The notes beneath the pieces were generated by a model, which was not told the DNA's origin, ran no database searches, and worked only from the letters and a program-made list of their open reading frames with translations. This document shows positions 9,366 to 19,314 of a stretch of DNA of 64,000 bases, one piece after another. Position 1 is the stretch's first letter, and each line of letters begins with the position of its first letter. The position numbers were made by a program, and so were the translations under genes. Origin of the DNA: Chelativorans alearensis (lineage in GTDB: Bacteria; Pseudomonadota; Alphaproteobacteria; Rhizobiales; Rhizobiaceae); NCBI RefSeq assembly GCF_010993735.1, contig NZ_WQNI01000013.1, forward strand, positions 248,001 through 312,000, written 5' to 3'.

Positions 9366-10001
9366 ATGTCCAAGACCATCGACTACTACATGACGGCGCT
9401 GTCGCCCTTCTCCTATCTCGGGCACCAAGCCCTGCGCGCGGTGGCCGAGAAGCATGACGTATCGCTCAGGGTGAAGCCGGTTAGCCTGATGGGCCTTTTC
9501 GAGAATTCAGGTGCCGTGCCACCGGCGAAGCGCCCGGCCGTGCGCCAGCGTTACCGCTTCCTGGAACTGCAGCGCGTTGCCAACTATCGCGGCATGCCCC
9601 TCAACCCGAAGCCGCGATACTGGCCGGTGGACCCCGCTTTGGCCGACTACACGATCATTGCCGTGGCGGAGGCCGGCCACGACCCGCTGGGCTACATGGC
9701 GCAGGTTTTCGCCGCGCTGTGGGTGCATGAGGAGGATATCTCCGACCGCGGGGTGCTTGCCGCCTATCTGCGATCGGAGGGGTTCGATTCGGAGATCATC
9801 CTGCCGGCGGCCGACAGGCCGGAGACGGCAGCCATCCGCGCCCGCAACACGGAAGAGGCCATCGCTGCCGATGCCGTGGGCGTGCCTGCCTATGTCCTGG
9901 ACGGCGAGGTCTTCTGGGGGCAGGACCGGATCGAGTATCTGGACCATGCGTTGGCCAGCGGGCGGCCGGCATTTTCCGCGGCCCCGTTTATGGACAAGTA
10001 G
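9366..10001 (+). CDS. 2-hydroxychromene-2-carboxylate isomerase-like protein (DsbA fold)
   Basis: A 211-residue DsbA/GST-kappa-fold protein. It starts at the ATG at 9366 with GGAGG at 9356-9360, not at the upstream in-frame ATG. The N-terminus IDYYMTALSPFSYLGHQAL matches the kappa-class opening in which a Ser replaces the CxxC redox pair, and the C-terminal AADAVGVPAYVLDGEVFWGQDRIEYL is the cis-Pro region plus the GxDR motif of the NahD-like isomerases. The family name comes from naphthalene degradation, where it isomerises 2-hydroxychromene-2-carboxylate with glutathione; no aromatic pathway genes are nearby, so the true substrate is open. Confidence 0.85.
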   Translation: MSKTIDYYMTALSPFSYLGHQALRAVAEKHDVSLRVKPVSLMGLFENSGAVPPAKRPAVRQRYRFLELQRVANYRGMPLNPKPRYWPVDPALADYTIIAVAEAGHDPLGYMAQVFAALWVHEEDISDRGVLAAYLRSEGFDSEIILPAADRPETAAIRARNTEEAIAADAVGVPAYVLDGEVFWGQDRIEYLDHALASGRPAFSAAPFMDK

Positions 10002-10069
10002 TCCCTGGGAGGTTAGAAAGACAAAGCAGGTATTTTTTCCTGTTTTTGGCTTTCTCGGGAGGATACAGC

Positions 10070-10699
10070 GTGCTTTCGCACGAAAAAGTGTGGTCGGCCA
10101 TTGACGCGCTTGCGGCGCGTTACGCGCTGTCCGCATCCGGGCTTGCCCGCAAGGCGGGGCTCGACTCCACCGCCTTCAACCGCTCCAAGCGCTACTCTGC
10201 CGACGGCCGGCCGCGCTGGCCCTCGACAGAATCGCTGGCCAAGGTGATGGACGCCACCGGCGCTTCGCTCGACGAATTCATGGCGCTGGTTGAAGGCGAT
10301 GGCACGCCGGCGCGCGCCACCGTGCCGCTGATCGGCTTCGCCCAGGCCGGCGCCGGCGGATTCTTCACCGATGCGGGTTTTCCCGTCGGCGAGGGCTGGG
10401 AGCATGTCGACCTGCCCGGCAAGGTGAGCGAGGGAGCCTATGCGCTGGAGGTGCAAGGCGATTCCATGCTGCCGCTCTACCGTGATGGCGACGTTCTCGT
10501 GGTGGAGCCGGCAGCCCGCGTGCGCCATGGCGACCGGGTGGTCGTCAAGACCGTCGAGGGCGAGGTGATGGCCAAGGTGCTGCAGCGCCAGACGGCGCGC
10601 CAGATCGAGCTCCTGTCGCTCAATCCCGATCACCCCGACCGCGTGCTGCCGAGGCGCGACGTGGAGTGGGTTGCCCGGATCGTCTGGGCTAGCCAGTAA
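10070..10699 (+). CDS. LexA-like (S24 family) helix-turn-helix regulator
   Basis: A 209-residue regulator beginning with a GTG at 10070, chosen because GGGAGG at 10057-10062 is correctly spaced. The N-terminal helix-turn-helix covers about residues 10-65 (ALSASGLARKAGLDSTAFN, WPSTESLAKVMDATG). The C-terminal S24 peptidase-like domain has the Ser of QGDSMLPLYRDGD and the Lys of VVVKTVEGEVMAKVL, the expected Ser-Lys dyad, and an Ala-Gly pair in GFAQAGAGGFF that fits the autocleavage site. Such proteins are cleaved when RecA is activated; related ones are prophage or stress repressors. No prophage genes are nearby, so it appears to be a chromosomal stand-alone member. Its targets are unknown. 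Confidence 0.85.
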   Translation: MLSHEKVWSAIDALAARYALSASGLARKAGLDSTAFNRSKRYSADGRPRWPSTESLAKVMDATGASLDEFMALVEGDGTPARATVPLIGFAQAGAGGFFTDAGFPVGEGWEHVDLPGKVSEGAYALEVQGDSMLPLYRDGDVLVVEPAARVRHGDRVVVKTVEGEVMAKVLQRQTARQIELLSLNPDHPDRVLPRRDVEWVARIVWASQ

Positions 10700-10708
10700 A
10701 GGCGGGCA

Positions 10709-12370
10709 TCAGCCGGCCAGCTCGCCAGCCAGCGCCTTGTCGATCAGCGCGCGGGTTTCCGCGATGCCGTAGAGTGCGGCGAAGGAACCGAAGCGGGGGC
10801 CGCGCTCCTGGCCGAGAAGCACCTGGTAGAGCATCTGGAAGAAGGCGACGGAAACGCCCGGGCCGCCGGTGGGGCTCTTCCGCGTGTGGTCCTGGTAGCG
10901 CTCGATGCCGCGTGCAACGTCGAGCGCCGCGTTCTGGATGTCCTCGCCGCTGGCGTCCGCCGGCAGAGTGGAAAGCTTCTCGCCAAGCTCCGCAAGGGCC
11001 TGCCGCTCCACCTCGTCCGGAGCGCGAAACTTCTTTGCCGGCTTCACGAAGTCGTCGAAGTAGCGGATGGCATAGTCCGTCAGCCGGTCGAGCGCGGGGT
11101 GCGTGTCGGCCGTCACGCCCGGCGCGTAGCGCGAGATGAAGCCCCAGAGCACCTCCTTCTCGTGCGCGTTCGAAGCGCTGACGAGATTGAGCAGCAGCGC
11201 GAAGGGCACCGGCAGGTCGATATCCGGCGGGTTGCCGTCGTGAATATGCCAGACGGGGTTGCCGAGCCGGTTCCGCCAGTCCTGCGACCGGTAGGCCGAG
11301 AGGAACGAATAGTACTCTTCCACCGCCTTCGGGATGACGTCGAAATAGAGTTTCTTCGCCGTCTTCGGCTTCTGGAACATGTAGAGCGACAGGCTCTCCG
11401 TCGGCGCGTAGGCGAGCCACTCGTCGATGGTCAGGCCGTTTCCCTTGGACTTGGAGATCTTCTGGCCCTTCTCGTCCAGGAAAAGCTCGTAGTTGAAACC
11501 CTCGGGCGGGGGCGCGTCGAGCGCGCTGCAGATGCGCGCGGCAAGCTTGACGCTGTCGATCAGGTCCTTGCCCGACATCTCGTAATCGACGCCAAGCGCG
11601 GCCCAGCGCATCGCCCAGTCCGGCTTCCATTGCAGCTTGGCTTCACCGCCGGTCACCGGGGTCTCGAAGCGCTCGCCGGTCTCGGGATCGCGCCAGACGA
11701 TGGTGCCGGCGTCGAGCTTGCGTTCTTCTATGGGCACCTGCATCACAACGCCGGTCCTGGGGTGGATGGGCAGGAAAGGCGAATAGGTCTGCGCCCGCTC
11801 CTCACGCAGCGAAGGCAGCATGATGGCCATCACCTCGTCGTAGCGTTCCAGGAGCTTGAGGAGCGTCGTGTCGAAGCGGCCGGAGGTGTAGTAGTCGGTG
11901 GAGGAGGCGAATTCGTAGTCGAAGCCGAACTGGTCGAGAAAGGCCCTCAGCCGTGCATTGTTGGCGGCGCCGAAGGAGGGATACTCGTTGGAGAACGGGT
12001 CGGGCACGCGCGTCAGCGGCTTGCCGAGGTGGGCACGCAGCATTTCCCGGTTGGGCACGTTGTCCGGCACCTTGCGCAGGCCATCCATGTCGTCGGAGAA
12101 GCACAGGATCTTGGTCTTCACCCGGTCCTCGGTGAGGACGCGGAAGGCGTGGCGCACCATGGAGGTACGCGCCACCTCGCCGAAGGTGCCGATATGCGGC
12201 AGGCCGGACGGCCCGTAGCCGGTCTCGAACAGCACGGTTTCGGGGAAGTCGCGCCCCTCGTAGCGTTTGACGATCCGCCGCGCCTCCTCGAAGGGCCAGG
12301 CCTTGCTCTCGGCCGCGGCCTCGCGCACCTCAGGCGTGAGTTCGAGCGCGTTTTGCGTGGTCGTCGTCAT
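10709..12370 (-). CDS. lysK: Lysyl-tRNA synthetase, class I
   Basis: A 553-residue class I lysyl-tRNA synthetase, which charges tRNA-Lys. The HIGH-type motif appears as SGLPHIGTF near residue 58 and the KMSKS-type motif as [10 protein letters not shown], both class I hallmarks absent from the commoner class II LysRS. Class I LysRS is characteristic of archaea, some spirochaetes and alphaproteobacteria, which supports the taxonomic placement. The gene converges with the LexA-like regulator, their stops nine bases apart, and is divergent from the TerB-like gene. Full-length with no missing motif. Confidence 0.96.
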   Translation of the reverse strand: MTTTTQNALELTPEVREAAAESKAWPFEEARRIVKRYEGRDFPETVLFETGYGPSGLPHIGTFGEVARTSMVRHAFRVLTEDRVKTKILCFSDDMDGLRKVPDNVPNREMLRAHLGKPLTRVPDPFSNEYPSFGAANNARLRAFLDQFGFDYEFASSTDYYTSGRFDTTLLKLLERYDEVMAIMLPSLREERAQTYSPFLPIHPRTGVVMQVPIEERKLDAGTIVWRDPETGERFETPVTGGEAKLQWKPDWAMRWAALGVDYEMSGKDLIDSVKLAARICSALDAPPPEGFNYELFLDEKGQKISKSKGNGLTIDEWLAYAPTESLSLYMFQKPKTAKKLYFDVIPKAVEEYYSFLSAYRSQDWRNRLGNPVWHIHDGNPPDIDLPVPFALLLNLVSASNAHEKEVLWGFISRYAPGVTADTHPALDRLTDYAIRYFDDFVKPAKKFRAPDEVERQALAELGEKLSTLPADASGEDIQNAALDVARGIERYQDHTRKSPTGGPGVSVAFFQMLYQVLLGQERGPRFGSFAALYGIAETRALIDKALAGELAG

Positions 12371-12514
12371 CTCTATTGTCCAGTGGTAGGGCTATATCCG
12401 CCGCTGGTCTAAGGCTGGCCTCGCGGTGCGTCAATCGCGACACCGATTTTTCGTTGCGATGGCGGGCGACGCTGCATAGGGTTCGAAACCTTGGAGAAAG
12501 AAAAGGGACGTCGA

Positions 12515-12931
12515 ATGAGCCTGCAGCCGTCAGCCCATGAAGCGCTGATTTATCTGATGGTCGTCATGTCGGCGGCCGACCGCGACATGACCGATGCCGA
12601 ACTGGGCAGCATCGGCAGCGTCATCCATCGGTTGCCCGTCTTCAAGGGCTTCGACGAGAACCGCATCATCGAGGTCGCCCGCCAGTGCCAGCAGATCCTG
12701 CAGGAGGACAACGGGCTGGAGCGGATTCTGACCGCCGTGCGCGACGTCGTGCCGACCAGGCTGCACGACACGGCTTATGCACTGGCCGTGGAGGTGGCGG
12801 CGGCCGACGTGCACGTGGAGCCGGAGGAAAAGCGCATGCTGCAGATCGTGCGCGGCCGCCTTCACATCGAGCCGCTGGTGGCCGCGGCGATCGAGCGCGC
12901 TGCGCGCGCCCGCCACCGGCCCCTCGTCTGA
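12515..12931 (+). CDS. TerB-like domain protein
   Basis: A 138-residue all-helical acidic protein. Two similar halves (LMVVMSAADRDMTDAELGSI and LAVEVAAADVHVEPEEKRML) carry the Asp/Glu pattern of the TerB/DjlA-N fold, which binds divalent metal. The ATG at 12515 is preferred to a TTG eight codons upstream; AAGGGA lies eight bases before it. TerB relatives are associated with tellurite resistance and phage inhibition in ter operons, but no other ter genes are here, so only the fold is claimed. It stands alone between lysK and a membrane hydroxylase gene. Confidence 0.75.
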   Translation: MSLQPSAHEALIYLMVVMSAADRDMTDAELGSIGSVIHRLPVFKGFDENRIIEVARQCQQILQEDNGLERILTAVRDVVPTRLHDTAYALAVEVAAADVHVEPEEKRMLQIVRGRLHIEPLVAAAIERAARARHRPLV

Positions 12932-12989
12932 CAGACCTGCTCAAACGCATGTGACTGGCCATCGGGCCGCAGGCGCGGAATAAGAGGGC

Positions 12990-13814
12990 ATGGAAGAACC
13001 GATGCTTTCCGAAGCCGCTATCCGGCTCTTCGCCTTTGCCGCCATCTTCGCGGCCATGGCAGCCTACGAGCTGTGGTCGCCGCGGCTGGAGCGCGATGAG
13101 ATGGCCGGCGCATGGAAGACGCGGCGTTGGGTGACCAACCTGTCGCTGCTTCTCATTTCCTCCGCCGTTATGCGCGTCGTTTTCCCGGCCGCCGCCGTGG
13201 GCACGGCGCTGTGGGCCGAGGCAGAGGGGTGGGGGCTTTTCCGCTATCTCGGCCTGAACGCGCTGCTTGCCGGCGTGCTTTCCTTCGTGCTGCTTGATTT
13301 CGCCGTCTGGCTGGAGCATGTGGCGAGCCACAAGATCCCGCTTCTATGGCACATTCACCGCATGCACCATGCCGACAACGGCTTCGACGTGACCACGGGG
13401 CTCCGCTTCCATCCCTTCGAGATCCTGATCTCCATGTTGTGGAAGGCGGCCGTGGTGGCGGCGCTGGGGGCGCCGGTGCTGGCGGTGCTCCTCTTCGAGA
13501 TCGTGCTCAACGGCACGTCGATGTTCAATCACTCCAACATCGACATTCCGCGGCCCGTCGACCGCCTCTTGCGGCTTATCCTCGTCACGCCGGACATGCA
13601 CCGCGTGCACCATTCGAGCATCCGCCGCGAGACGGACTCGAACTATGGCTTCAACTTCCCGTTCTGGGACCGTCTGTTCCGCACATATGTGGGCCAGCCG
13701 CGGCTCGGCCACCGGGACATGGAGATCGGGCTCAGAGAGTATCGCGGCGCCGGAACGGCCAAGTTGCTGTGGGCGCTGGTGCTGCCCTTCCTTGCCAACC
13801 GGCGCGATCAATAA
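12990..13814 (+). CDS. Sterol desaturase / fatty acid hydroxylase superfamily membrane protein
   Basis: A 274-residue integral membrane protein with four or so hydrophobic segments and the eight-histidine di-iron signature of the fatty acid hydroxylase superfamily: HVASH at residues 110-114, HIHRMHH at 121-127, NHSN at 180-183 and HRVHH at 204-208. Members hydroxylate or desaturate lipids, sterols or carotenoids at the cytoplasmic face of the membrane using oxygen. The substrate is not predictable from sequence. It follows the TerB-like gene on the same strand by 58 bases and converges with the solute-binding protein gene, their 3' ends overlapping by seven bases. Confidence 0.85.
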   Translation: MEEPMLSEAAIRLFAFAAIFAAMAAYELWSPRLERDEMAGAWKTRRWVTNLSLLLISSAVMRVVFPAAAVGTALWAEAEGWGLFRYLGLNALLAGVLSFVLLDFAVWLEHVASHKIPLLWHIHRMHHADNGFDVTTGLRFHPFEILISMLWKAAVVAALGAPVLAVLLFEIVLNGTSMFNHSNIDIPRPVDRLLRLILVTPDMHRVHHSSIRRETDSNYGFNFPFWDRLFRTYVGQPRLGHRDMEIGLREYRGAGTAKLLWALVLPFLANRRDQ

Positions 13815-14641
13815 AAGCCCACGGGGAAGTAGCGCAGGTAGAGCTCGGCGAATGTGCCGCGCTCTTCGATCTTCTGCAACGCGTAGTCGAGTGCCGCGGC
13901 CAGCGCCGATTGATCACGGCGCACTGCGATCGCCAGTCCGTGGCCGAGATACTCCGGCGCCAGATAGGGCCCGCCCGTAAAGACGCAGCAGCCTTCCGCT
14001 TCCGTGCTGGCGAGCCAGAAACCGAGCCGCATGCCGTCGCCGAAAGCGGCATCGAGCTTGCCCGCCTTCAGGTCGCCGAGGAGCCATTCCCGGCGTGAAT
14101 AGGTGACCACCCGCGCCTCGGCGAACAGATCGCGCAGCATCTGTTCGTGCGCCGTACCGGCCAGGACGCCGACGCGTTTACCGGCAACCTTTTCGTGGAT
14201 GGGCTCCGCAAGGACGGCATCCTTGTCTGTGACGAACCGGGCGGGAAACTGCAGGTAGGCGCGCGAGAAGAGGAATTTCTCTCGCGCCTCCCGCGTGATC
14301 GCCAGGCCGGCAATCAGCGCCTCACCCTGGCCGTCGTGCAGCGCCTCTTCCAGTTCGTCGAAGGGCAGGGCCTGGATCTGGCAGCGGTCCTCCAGCGCAA
14401 GCGCTTCGCAGATGGCGCGCGCCAGATCGACGTGGAAGCCGGCGAGGCGGCCGTCGGAATCGAGGAAGTTGAAGGGGAAGAAATCCGTGGTCGTCAGGAA
14501 GCGCAGACGCTGAATGGGCAAGACCTCCGGCTTCGGCAGGCGCTGCTTGGCATCCCATATCTGAGGAATCCGCGTCTCCGTGTCGCCGGGCAGCGCACTG
14601 CCCAGCACCACGACGACGGCCAGAAACGCAACGGCAAGCAT
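13808..14641 (-). CDS. Extracellular solute-binding protein, family 3, lone
   Basis: A periplasmic amino-acid-type binding protein of about 277 residues. LRFLTTTDFFPFNFLDSDGR is the family 3 opening, followed by the typical GFHVDLARAICEAL, REAREKFLFSRAYL and GKRVGVLAGTAHEQ. The start is uncertain: the ATG at 14641 gives a good signal peptide (MLAVAFLAVVVVLGSALPG), a TTG two codons earlier is better spaced from GAAGGA, and an open frame continues upstream with ATGs at 14746 and 14848. No permease or ATPase gene is adjacent, so it either feeds a transporter elsewhere or acts as a sensor-like orphan. Confidence 0.8.
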   Translation of the reverse strand: MLAVAFLAVVVVLGSALPGDTETRIPQIWDAKQRLPKPEVLPIQRLRFLTTTDFFPFNFLDSDGRLAGFHVDLARAICEALALEDRCQIQALPFDELEEALHDGQGEALIAGLAITREAREKFLFSRAYLQFPARFVTDKDAVLAEPIHEKVAGKRVGVLAGTAHEQMLRDLFAEARVVTYSRREWLLGDLKAGKLDAAFGDGMRLGFWLASTEAEGCCVFTGGPYLAPEYLGHGLAIAVRRDQSALAAALDYALQKIEERGTFAELYLRYFPVGFY

Positions 14642-15041
14642 GCGCAAGATATCGATCCTTCGTTCGACTTTGCGCAAGCTATAGCCCAAACGGCCGGCCA
14701 GAGGAACGCGTCTGCCGCTACAACCATCGCCTGTATATGCCCTCATATGAGCGGTGTTGACCGCTGCGTCGAAATGAAACAGTGTAAAGGCCGGGACATC
14801 AGTTGGAGCATAGTTGGCTCCACTCTGAAATCGGGGGCGAAAATGCAAACGGTACCTTCAAGGTGCCGGCGATGGTGCTGCCGCACCACTGCCGGAAGGA
14901 AAGTGCTGTCCGCTATATCCAGCACGTCCACGCTGCATCTCAATTTGCGATTCCTTTTCCAACGAAGTCCAAGCCAGCGACGCTCTGCCTGCTGAGGTTC
15001 GGTTCGAGTTCCCGCGCTTCGGCGCATGTCATTGGTGATGC
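14642..15041. other. Divergent intergenic region, no gene seen
   Basis: These 400 bases separate the divergent solute-binding protein and glycosyltransferase genes. There is a short hairpin (AGCGGT 14750-14755 with ACCGCT 14760-14765) but no recognisable operator, RNA gene or convincing coding frame. The 5' part may be coding if the solute-binding gene starts further upstream. Confidence 0.4.
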
Positions 15042-17027
15042 ATGTTTGTACCGGGTAGCATTGAGACGGCCGGCCAGGGAGCGCCGGCATTGCAAGGCGG
15101 TGCCAAGGGGCCTTCGGGGCTGGCGGAATGGTGGCCGATCCTCGAGAAGCTGGGCCTTCCGCATAATGAACTTCGCAGCGTGGAAGGTCGCGCCAGCCTG
15201 GCTGGCGTTCCGTTTCAGGCGGAGCTCATGGCTTCCGGACTGGTGAGCGAGGCCAAGCTGTTTCGCGCTCTGGCGCAGCATCTCGGACTCGGCTTCGCTG
15301 CCCGTGTCCGGCCCGAAAACCTGCTCATGCGACAGCACCATTGTCTGAGCGCCCTGCGTCGCGTCGGCGGCGTGCGCACCGCCGCCTACATGGACGCCGC
15401 GGGCCAGCCAATCCTGTTGGTCGCTCCGGACGGCCTCGATATCGCGGCGATGCTGGATTATCTGGCACGCTATCCGCGCATCGCGCAGGCAATGCGCATC
15501 GTGCCCCCTTCCGTCCTGAGGCAGGCCGTCATGGGCCGGGCAAAGGAGAGCCTGACACGGATTGCCGTGCACGGGCTCTTCGAGGCGCTGCCCAAGTTTT
15601 CCGCGCGCTTCGTGGTCAATGCGTGGCAGGGGGCCGCACTCGGCGCGCTTGCCGTGGCCTTGGCGGCGGGCCTGCTTTTATGGCCGCGACAGTTGCTTCT
15701 GGCGCTGCACGTCGTGCTGTCGCTTTCCTTCCTGTCCTGTGTCGCCCTGCGGTTGGCGGTCGCCAGCAGCATACGTCGCGCACCGCCCATGACCGTCCTC
15801 AAGGCCGTCAGGACGGAGGAGATGCCGGTCTATACGGTTCTCGTGGCACTCTACAAGGAAGCGGAGATCGTTCCGGATCTTCTGCTGGCACTGGGGCGCC
15901 TCGTCTGGCCACGCAGCAAGCTGGAGATCAAGCTCGTCTGCGAGAGTGACGACCGGGAGACGCTGGAGGCTCTCCGCGCTCAGGAACTGCGGTCCTATAT
16001 CGAGGTGGTCGAGGTGCCACCCGAGGGGCCGCGCACGAAGCCAAAAGCGCTGTCGTACGCCCTGCCTATGACCACAGGCGAGCTTCTCGTCCTCTACGAT
16101 GCGGAGGACAGGCCGCACCCATTTCAACTTGTCGAAGCCTGGCAGCGCTTCCGCGAGAGCGGCGAGGAGCTGGCATGCCTGCAGGCGCCGCTTGTCATCG
16201 CGAACCGCCGCGAAAGCTGGATCTCGGCGATGTTCGCCTTCGAATATTCGGCGCTGTTTCACGGCATTCTTCCGTGGCTTGCGCGCCACGGCCTGGTGCT
16301 GCCGCTCGGCGGCACCTCGAACCATTTCCGCCGCGCGATCCTGGAGCGCGTCGGCGGATGGGACCCATGCAACGTCACCGAAGACGCGGATCTCGGCCTG
16401 CGCCTGCGGCGGCTCGGCTATAAGACGGACACCATCACATTCCCCACCTACGAGGACGCACCCACCGGCTTCCGCGTCTGGCTGCCGCAGCGAACACGCT
16501 GGCTCAAAGGCTGGGCGCAGACATGGCTGGTGCATATGCGGGATGTCCGGGAGATGGCGCGGGATCTGGGGCCACATTCCTTCGCGGTGACGCAGGTCCT
16601 GTTTCCGGGCATGCTGCTTTCGGCGCTCGGCAACTCCGTCTTCCTTCTGACGATCCTGGGGCTGGCGGCGTATTTCGCCGTCCATGGCGAGATACCCAGT
16701 CACTATGGCGCGATCCTCCTGCTCGACCTTTTCAACGTCGTGTTCGGCTACGGCGCCTTTCTTGCGCTCGGCTGGTGGACGCTGCCTGCGCCGGAGCGCC
16801 GCGACCTTTGGAAACACGTGCTGCGGACGCCTGCCTATTGGACACTTCTGTCGCTCGCCGCCTGGCGCGCGCTCTGGCAACTTTACCGCCGCCCACACCA
16901 TTGGGAGAAGACGCCGCACCGACCGAGCCGACCGGCGGGCGCCAGCGGTCAGCGCAGGAAGGAGGGACCGGCGCCGACCACATTCTTGTCCTCCTCGCCG
17001 ATCGCCTCGACATCGCGGCCGGGGTAG
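15042..17027 (+). CDS. Membrane glycosyltransferase family 2 with N-terminal GspE-N/MshEN-like domain
   Basis: A 661-residue protein. Residues about 35-165 resemble the N-terminal domain of type II secretion ATPases ([19 protein letters not shown], then [20 protein letters not shown] and a [17 protein letters not shown] segment). Two membrane helices follow (about 190-245), then a family 2 glycosyltransferase domain with [15 protein letters not shown], the DxD-type DAED at 353-356, [14 protein letters not shown] and QRTRWLKGW, and further helices near the C-terminus. This is the layout of processive, polysaccharide-making synthases. MshEN domains in other proteins bind cyclic-di-GMP, but the RLGxx half of that motif is degenerate here. 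The last 26 residues overlap ppk2 on the other strand and look like antisense read-through. No biosynthetic partner genes lie nearby. Confidence 0.85.
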   Translation: MFVPGSIETAGQGAPALQGGAKGPSGLAEWWPILEKLGLPHNELRSVEGRASLAGVPFQAELMASGLVSEAKLFRALAQHLGLGFAARVRPENLLMRQHHCLSALRRVGGVRTAAYMDAAGQPILLVAPDGLDIAAMLDYLARYPRIAQAMRIVPPSVLRQAVMGRAKESLTRIAVHGLFEALPKFSARFVVNAWQGAALGALAVALAAGLLLWPRQLLLALHVVLSLSFLSCVALRLAVASSIRRAPPMTVLKAVRTEEMPVYTVLVALYKEAEIVPDLLLALGRLVWPRSKLEIKLVCESDDRETLEALRAQELRSYIEVVEVPPEGPRTKPKALSYALPMTTGELLVLYDAEDRPHPFQLVEAWQRFRESGEELACLQAPLVIANRRESWISAMFAFEYSALFHGILPWLARHGLVLPLGGTSNHFRRAILERVGGWDPCNVTEDADLGLRLRRLGYKTDTITFPTYEDAPTGFRVWLPQRTRWLKGWAQTWLVHMRDVREMARDLGPHSFAVTQVLFPGMLLSALGNSVFLLTILGLAAYFAVHGEIPSHYGAILLLDLFNVVFGYGAFLALGWWTLPAPERRDLWKHVLRTPAYWTLLSLAAWRALWQLYRRPHHWEKTPHRPSRPAGASGQRRKEGPAPTTFLSSSPIASTSRPG

Positions 17028-17848
17028 GACAATGCGGCGAGCATGTGGCGGATCACCCCCAGGCGTGCCCGCCGCTTGTCGTTCGCCAGCACGACCGTCC
17101 ACGGCGCATAATCGGTATGGGTGCGCTCGATCATAAGGTCGCGCATGCGCGTGAAGTCATCCCATTTCTCCATGGCCGCCAGATCGACCGAAGAGAACTT
17201 CCAGTATTTCAGCCGGCTGTGCCGGCGGGCATGGAACCGCTTGAGCTGGGTTTCCCGGCCAATGTTCAGCCAGAACTTGAAAAGGTGGATGCCGTCATTG
17301 ACGACCATGCGCTCGAATTTCGGCGCCTCGTCGAGGAACTTTTCGTGCTCTTGCGGCGTGCAGAAGCCCATGACGGGCTCTATAACGCCCCGGTTGTACC
17401 AGGAGCGGTCGAAGGTCACGAACTCGCCGGCGGCCGGAAGCTGCGCCGCATAGCGCTGGAAATACCACTGCCCGCGCTCGGTCTCGGTCGGTTTCACCAG
17501 CGCAACGTTGCGCGCGGTGCGCGGGCTCAGATATTCGCGCACGCGCTTGATGCTGCCGCCCTTGCCGGCCGCATCACGGCCCTCGAACACCGCCACCACC
17601 CGCTCGCCGCTTTCCCGCAGCCAGTCCTGCACCTTCACCAGCTCTATCTGCAACGCTTCGAGTTGCTTCTCGTAGGTCTTCTTCTTCAGCTTCTCGTCAT
17701 AGGGGTAGCCGCCTCCCGTGAGCGCATGGTCCTCGACCCACCCCGGAAGCTTGGGATCGCCGATGTCGAACCGGCGCTCGACCCCGTCGACGGACAGCGT
17801 CAGCGACTTGCGGATTTCGGAAGTGTCGTTGTCCAGAGCCTTGTTCAT
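16949..17848 (-). CDS. ppk2: Polyphosphate kinase 2
   Basis: A 299-residue PPK2, which transfers phosphate between polyphosphate and nucleoside diphosphates. The P-loop [17 protein letters not shown] (near residue 89), the Walker B-type FDRSWYNRG and the lid-region [18 protein letters not shown] are all present, and the length is normal for a single-domain PPK2. Its 3' end overlaps the glycosyltransferase gene by 79 bases tail to tail. It is divergent from phoR, placing a polyphosphate enzyme beside phosphate-signalling genes. Whether it favours polyphosphate synthesis or NTP formation cannot be told from sequence alone. Confidence 0.95.
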   Translation of the reverse strand: MNKALDNDTSEIRKSLTLSVDGVERRFDIGDPKLPGWVEDHALTGGGYPYDEKLKKKTYEKQLEALQIELVKVQDWLRESGERVVAVFEGRDAAGKGGSIKRVREYLSPRTARNVALVKPTETERGQWYFQRYAAQLPAAGEFVTFDRSWYNRGVIEPVMGFCTPQEHEKFLDEAPKFERMVVNDGIHLFKFWLNIGRETQLKRFHARRHSRLKYWKFSSVDLAAMEKWDDFTRMRDLMIERTHTDYAPWTVVLANDKRRARLGVIRHMLAALSYPGRDVEAIGEEDKNVVGAGPSFLR

Positions 17849-17977
17849 AAAAGTCGATCCCTCGCAGCGATAGTAGGTTGATGCTATTGGCGGTGCCCGG
17901 CAAGGTCTACCCGCATCCTTCGCGCGTCCTTAGGGCACACGAAGGGTGCGGTAGGTTAATTTACGCATCGTGCTTTC

Positions 17978-17999
17978 CGAAAATCGGTTCCGATTTTCG
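17978..17999. repeat. Perfect palindromic element upstream of phoR
   Basis: CGAAAATCGG (17978-17987) and CCGATTTTCG (17990-17999) are 10-base perfect arms around TT. It resembles the short intergenic palindromes common in Rhizobiales genomes and may be a dispersed repeat, or an operator for phoR given its position about 40 bases upstream of that start. Confidence 0.5.
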
Positions 18000-18036
18000 A
18001 GCCGATGCGCCGGGGCCTATGGACAGGGATGCACGC

Positions 18037-19305
18037 ATGGAAGATGACGATAACGGCTCGTCACCCGGGTGGCTGAAGGCGGTGATGAGGCGCCTTGGCC
18101 GCAACTGGCAGGTGCTGGCTGCCGCTTCAGCGGCGCTTCTGGCCCTCGATCTCCATTTAGGCGGCAACGGCCTGGCTGCCGCGGGCGCCGTCGCCTTCGT
18201 GCTTGCGGTGGCGGTGCTGTTCCCCGGCAAGCGCGGCGAACATGTTGCCATGCAGCGAAGCGAAGGCCTCGCCCCCGACATAGACACGCTGCCGGCCATC
18301 CACCTCGCCGCGGCGGTCCAGGACCCGCTCTATATCTTCAACCGTGGCGGTGAGGTCGTCTACGCCAACGCCGCGGCGGCGGCGGCCTTCGGCCCCATCG
18401 CGCCTGGCGTTTCGCTGCAGCTCAAGTTCCGCGCCCCGGAAATGCACGATTTCATCGCCCGTGTGCTTGCGGGCGGCGATGAGCCTTCGGCGACGGACTA
18501 TGCCGAGCGCGTGCCGATCGAGCGCGTCTACCGCGTCTCGGCTATGCCCATTGGCGAGGGAACCGGGCTTTTCGTGCTGCTGTTCAAGGACCAGAGCGAG
18601 GCGCGCCGCATCGACCGCATGCGTGCCGACTTCATCGCCAATGCCAGCCATGAGCTGCGCACGCCGCTCGCCTCCGTCGCCGGCTTCATCGAGACATTGC
18701 GCGGGCCAGCCCGCGACGACCCGAAGGCGCGCGAGAATTTCCTGCAGATCATGCAGAACCAGACCGCCCGCATGGCGCGGCTGATCGATGACCTCCTATC
18801 CCTCTCCCGCCTGGAAATAAGGCCCTACGTGACGCCGAGCGAAAAGGTCGACATGCGCCTGCTCTTGAAGGGGGTCGGGGATTCGCTGGCTCACCTTGCG
18901 CGCGAATCCGGCGTTACCATCGCCTTCGAACTGCCGGAGACGCCGCTGGAAGTGGCGGGCGACCGCGACGAACTGGTGCAGGTGTTCGAGAACCTGGTGG
19001 AGAACGCCTGCAAATACGGAAGCGCCGGGGGCCGCGTGGTCATCTCGGCCGAAGATGCCGGGCCCGGCGCGGAGAAGACCGTCACCGTGACCGATTTCGG
19101 CCCGGGGATCGCAGAGGAGCACATCCCCCGCATCACCGAGCGCTTCTACCGCGTCGACGTGGAGACGAGTCGTGCCCAGAAGGGCACCGGCCTCGGCCTG
19201 TCGATCGTCAAGCACATCCTCACCCGACACGGCGCGCGCCTGTCGATCAAGTCACGCGTGGGCGAAGGCTCGTCCTTCACGGTTCATTTCCCGCCGGCCC
19301 GCTAG
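18037..19305 (+). CDS. phoR: Phosphate regulon sensor histidine kinase PhoR
   Basis: A 422-residue sensor kinase. Two hydrophobic helices (about 25-70) anchor it, a PAS-like domain follows (DPLYIFNRGGEVVYANAAA), then the HisKA domain with phospho-acceptor His in FIANASHELRTPLASVAGF, and the ATPase domain with N-box VFENLVENACKYG, G1 VTDFGPGIAEEHI and G2 GTGLGLSIVKHIL. The start at 18037 has AGGGA at seven bases; an ATG 18 bases upstream is the alternative and the frame remains open further. Identity as PhoR rests on domain order and on phoU 185 bases downstream. In related genomes pstSCAB normally lies between phoR and phoU; it is absent here. Confidence 0.9.
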   Translation: MEDDDNGSSPGWLKAVMRRLGRNWQVLAAASAALLALDLHLGGNGLAAAGAVAFVLAVAVLFPGKRGEHVAMQRSEGLAPDIDTLPAIHLAAAVQDPLYIFNRGGEVVYANAAAAAAFGPIAPGVSLQLKFRAPEMHDFIARVLAGGDEPSATDYAERVPIERVYRVSAMPIGEGTGLFVLLFKDQSEARRIDRMRADFIANASHELRTPLASVAGFIETLRGPARDDPKARENFLQIMQNQTARMARLIDDLLSLSRLEIRPYVTPSEKVDMRLLLKGVGDSLAHLARESGVTIAFELPETPLEVAGDRDELVQVFENLVENACKYGSAGGRVVISAEDAGPGAEKTVTVTDFGPGIAEEHIPRITERFYRVDVETSRAQKGTGLGLSIVKHILTRHGARLSIKSRVGEGSSFTVHFPPAR

Positions 19306-19314
19306 TGGTCTGAC

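Noticed and set aside
10070-10699. LexA-like regulator as evidence of a prophage
   Set aside because: No integrase, portal, terminase or tail genes nearby and no composition change.
12476-12490. GGGTTCGAAACC, resembling a tRNA T-arm
   Set aside because: No surrounding cloverleaf; it is the leader of the TerB-like gene.
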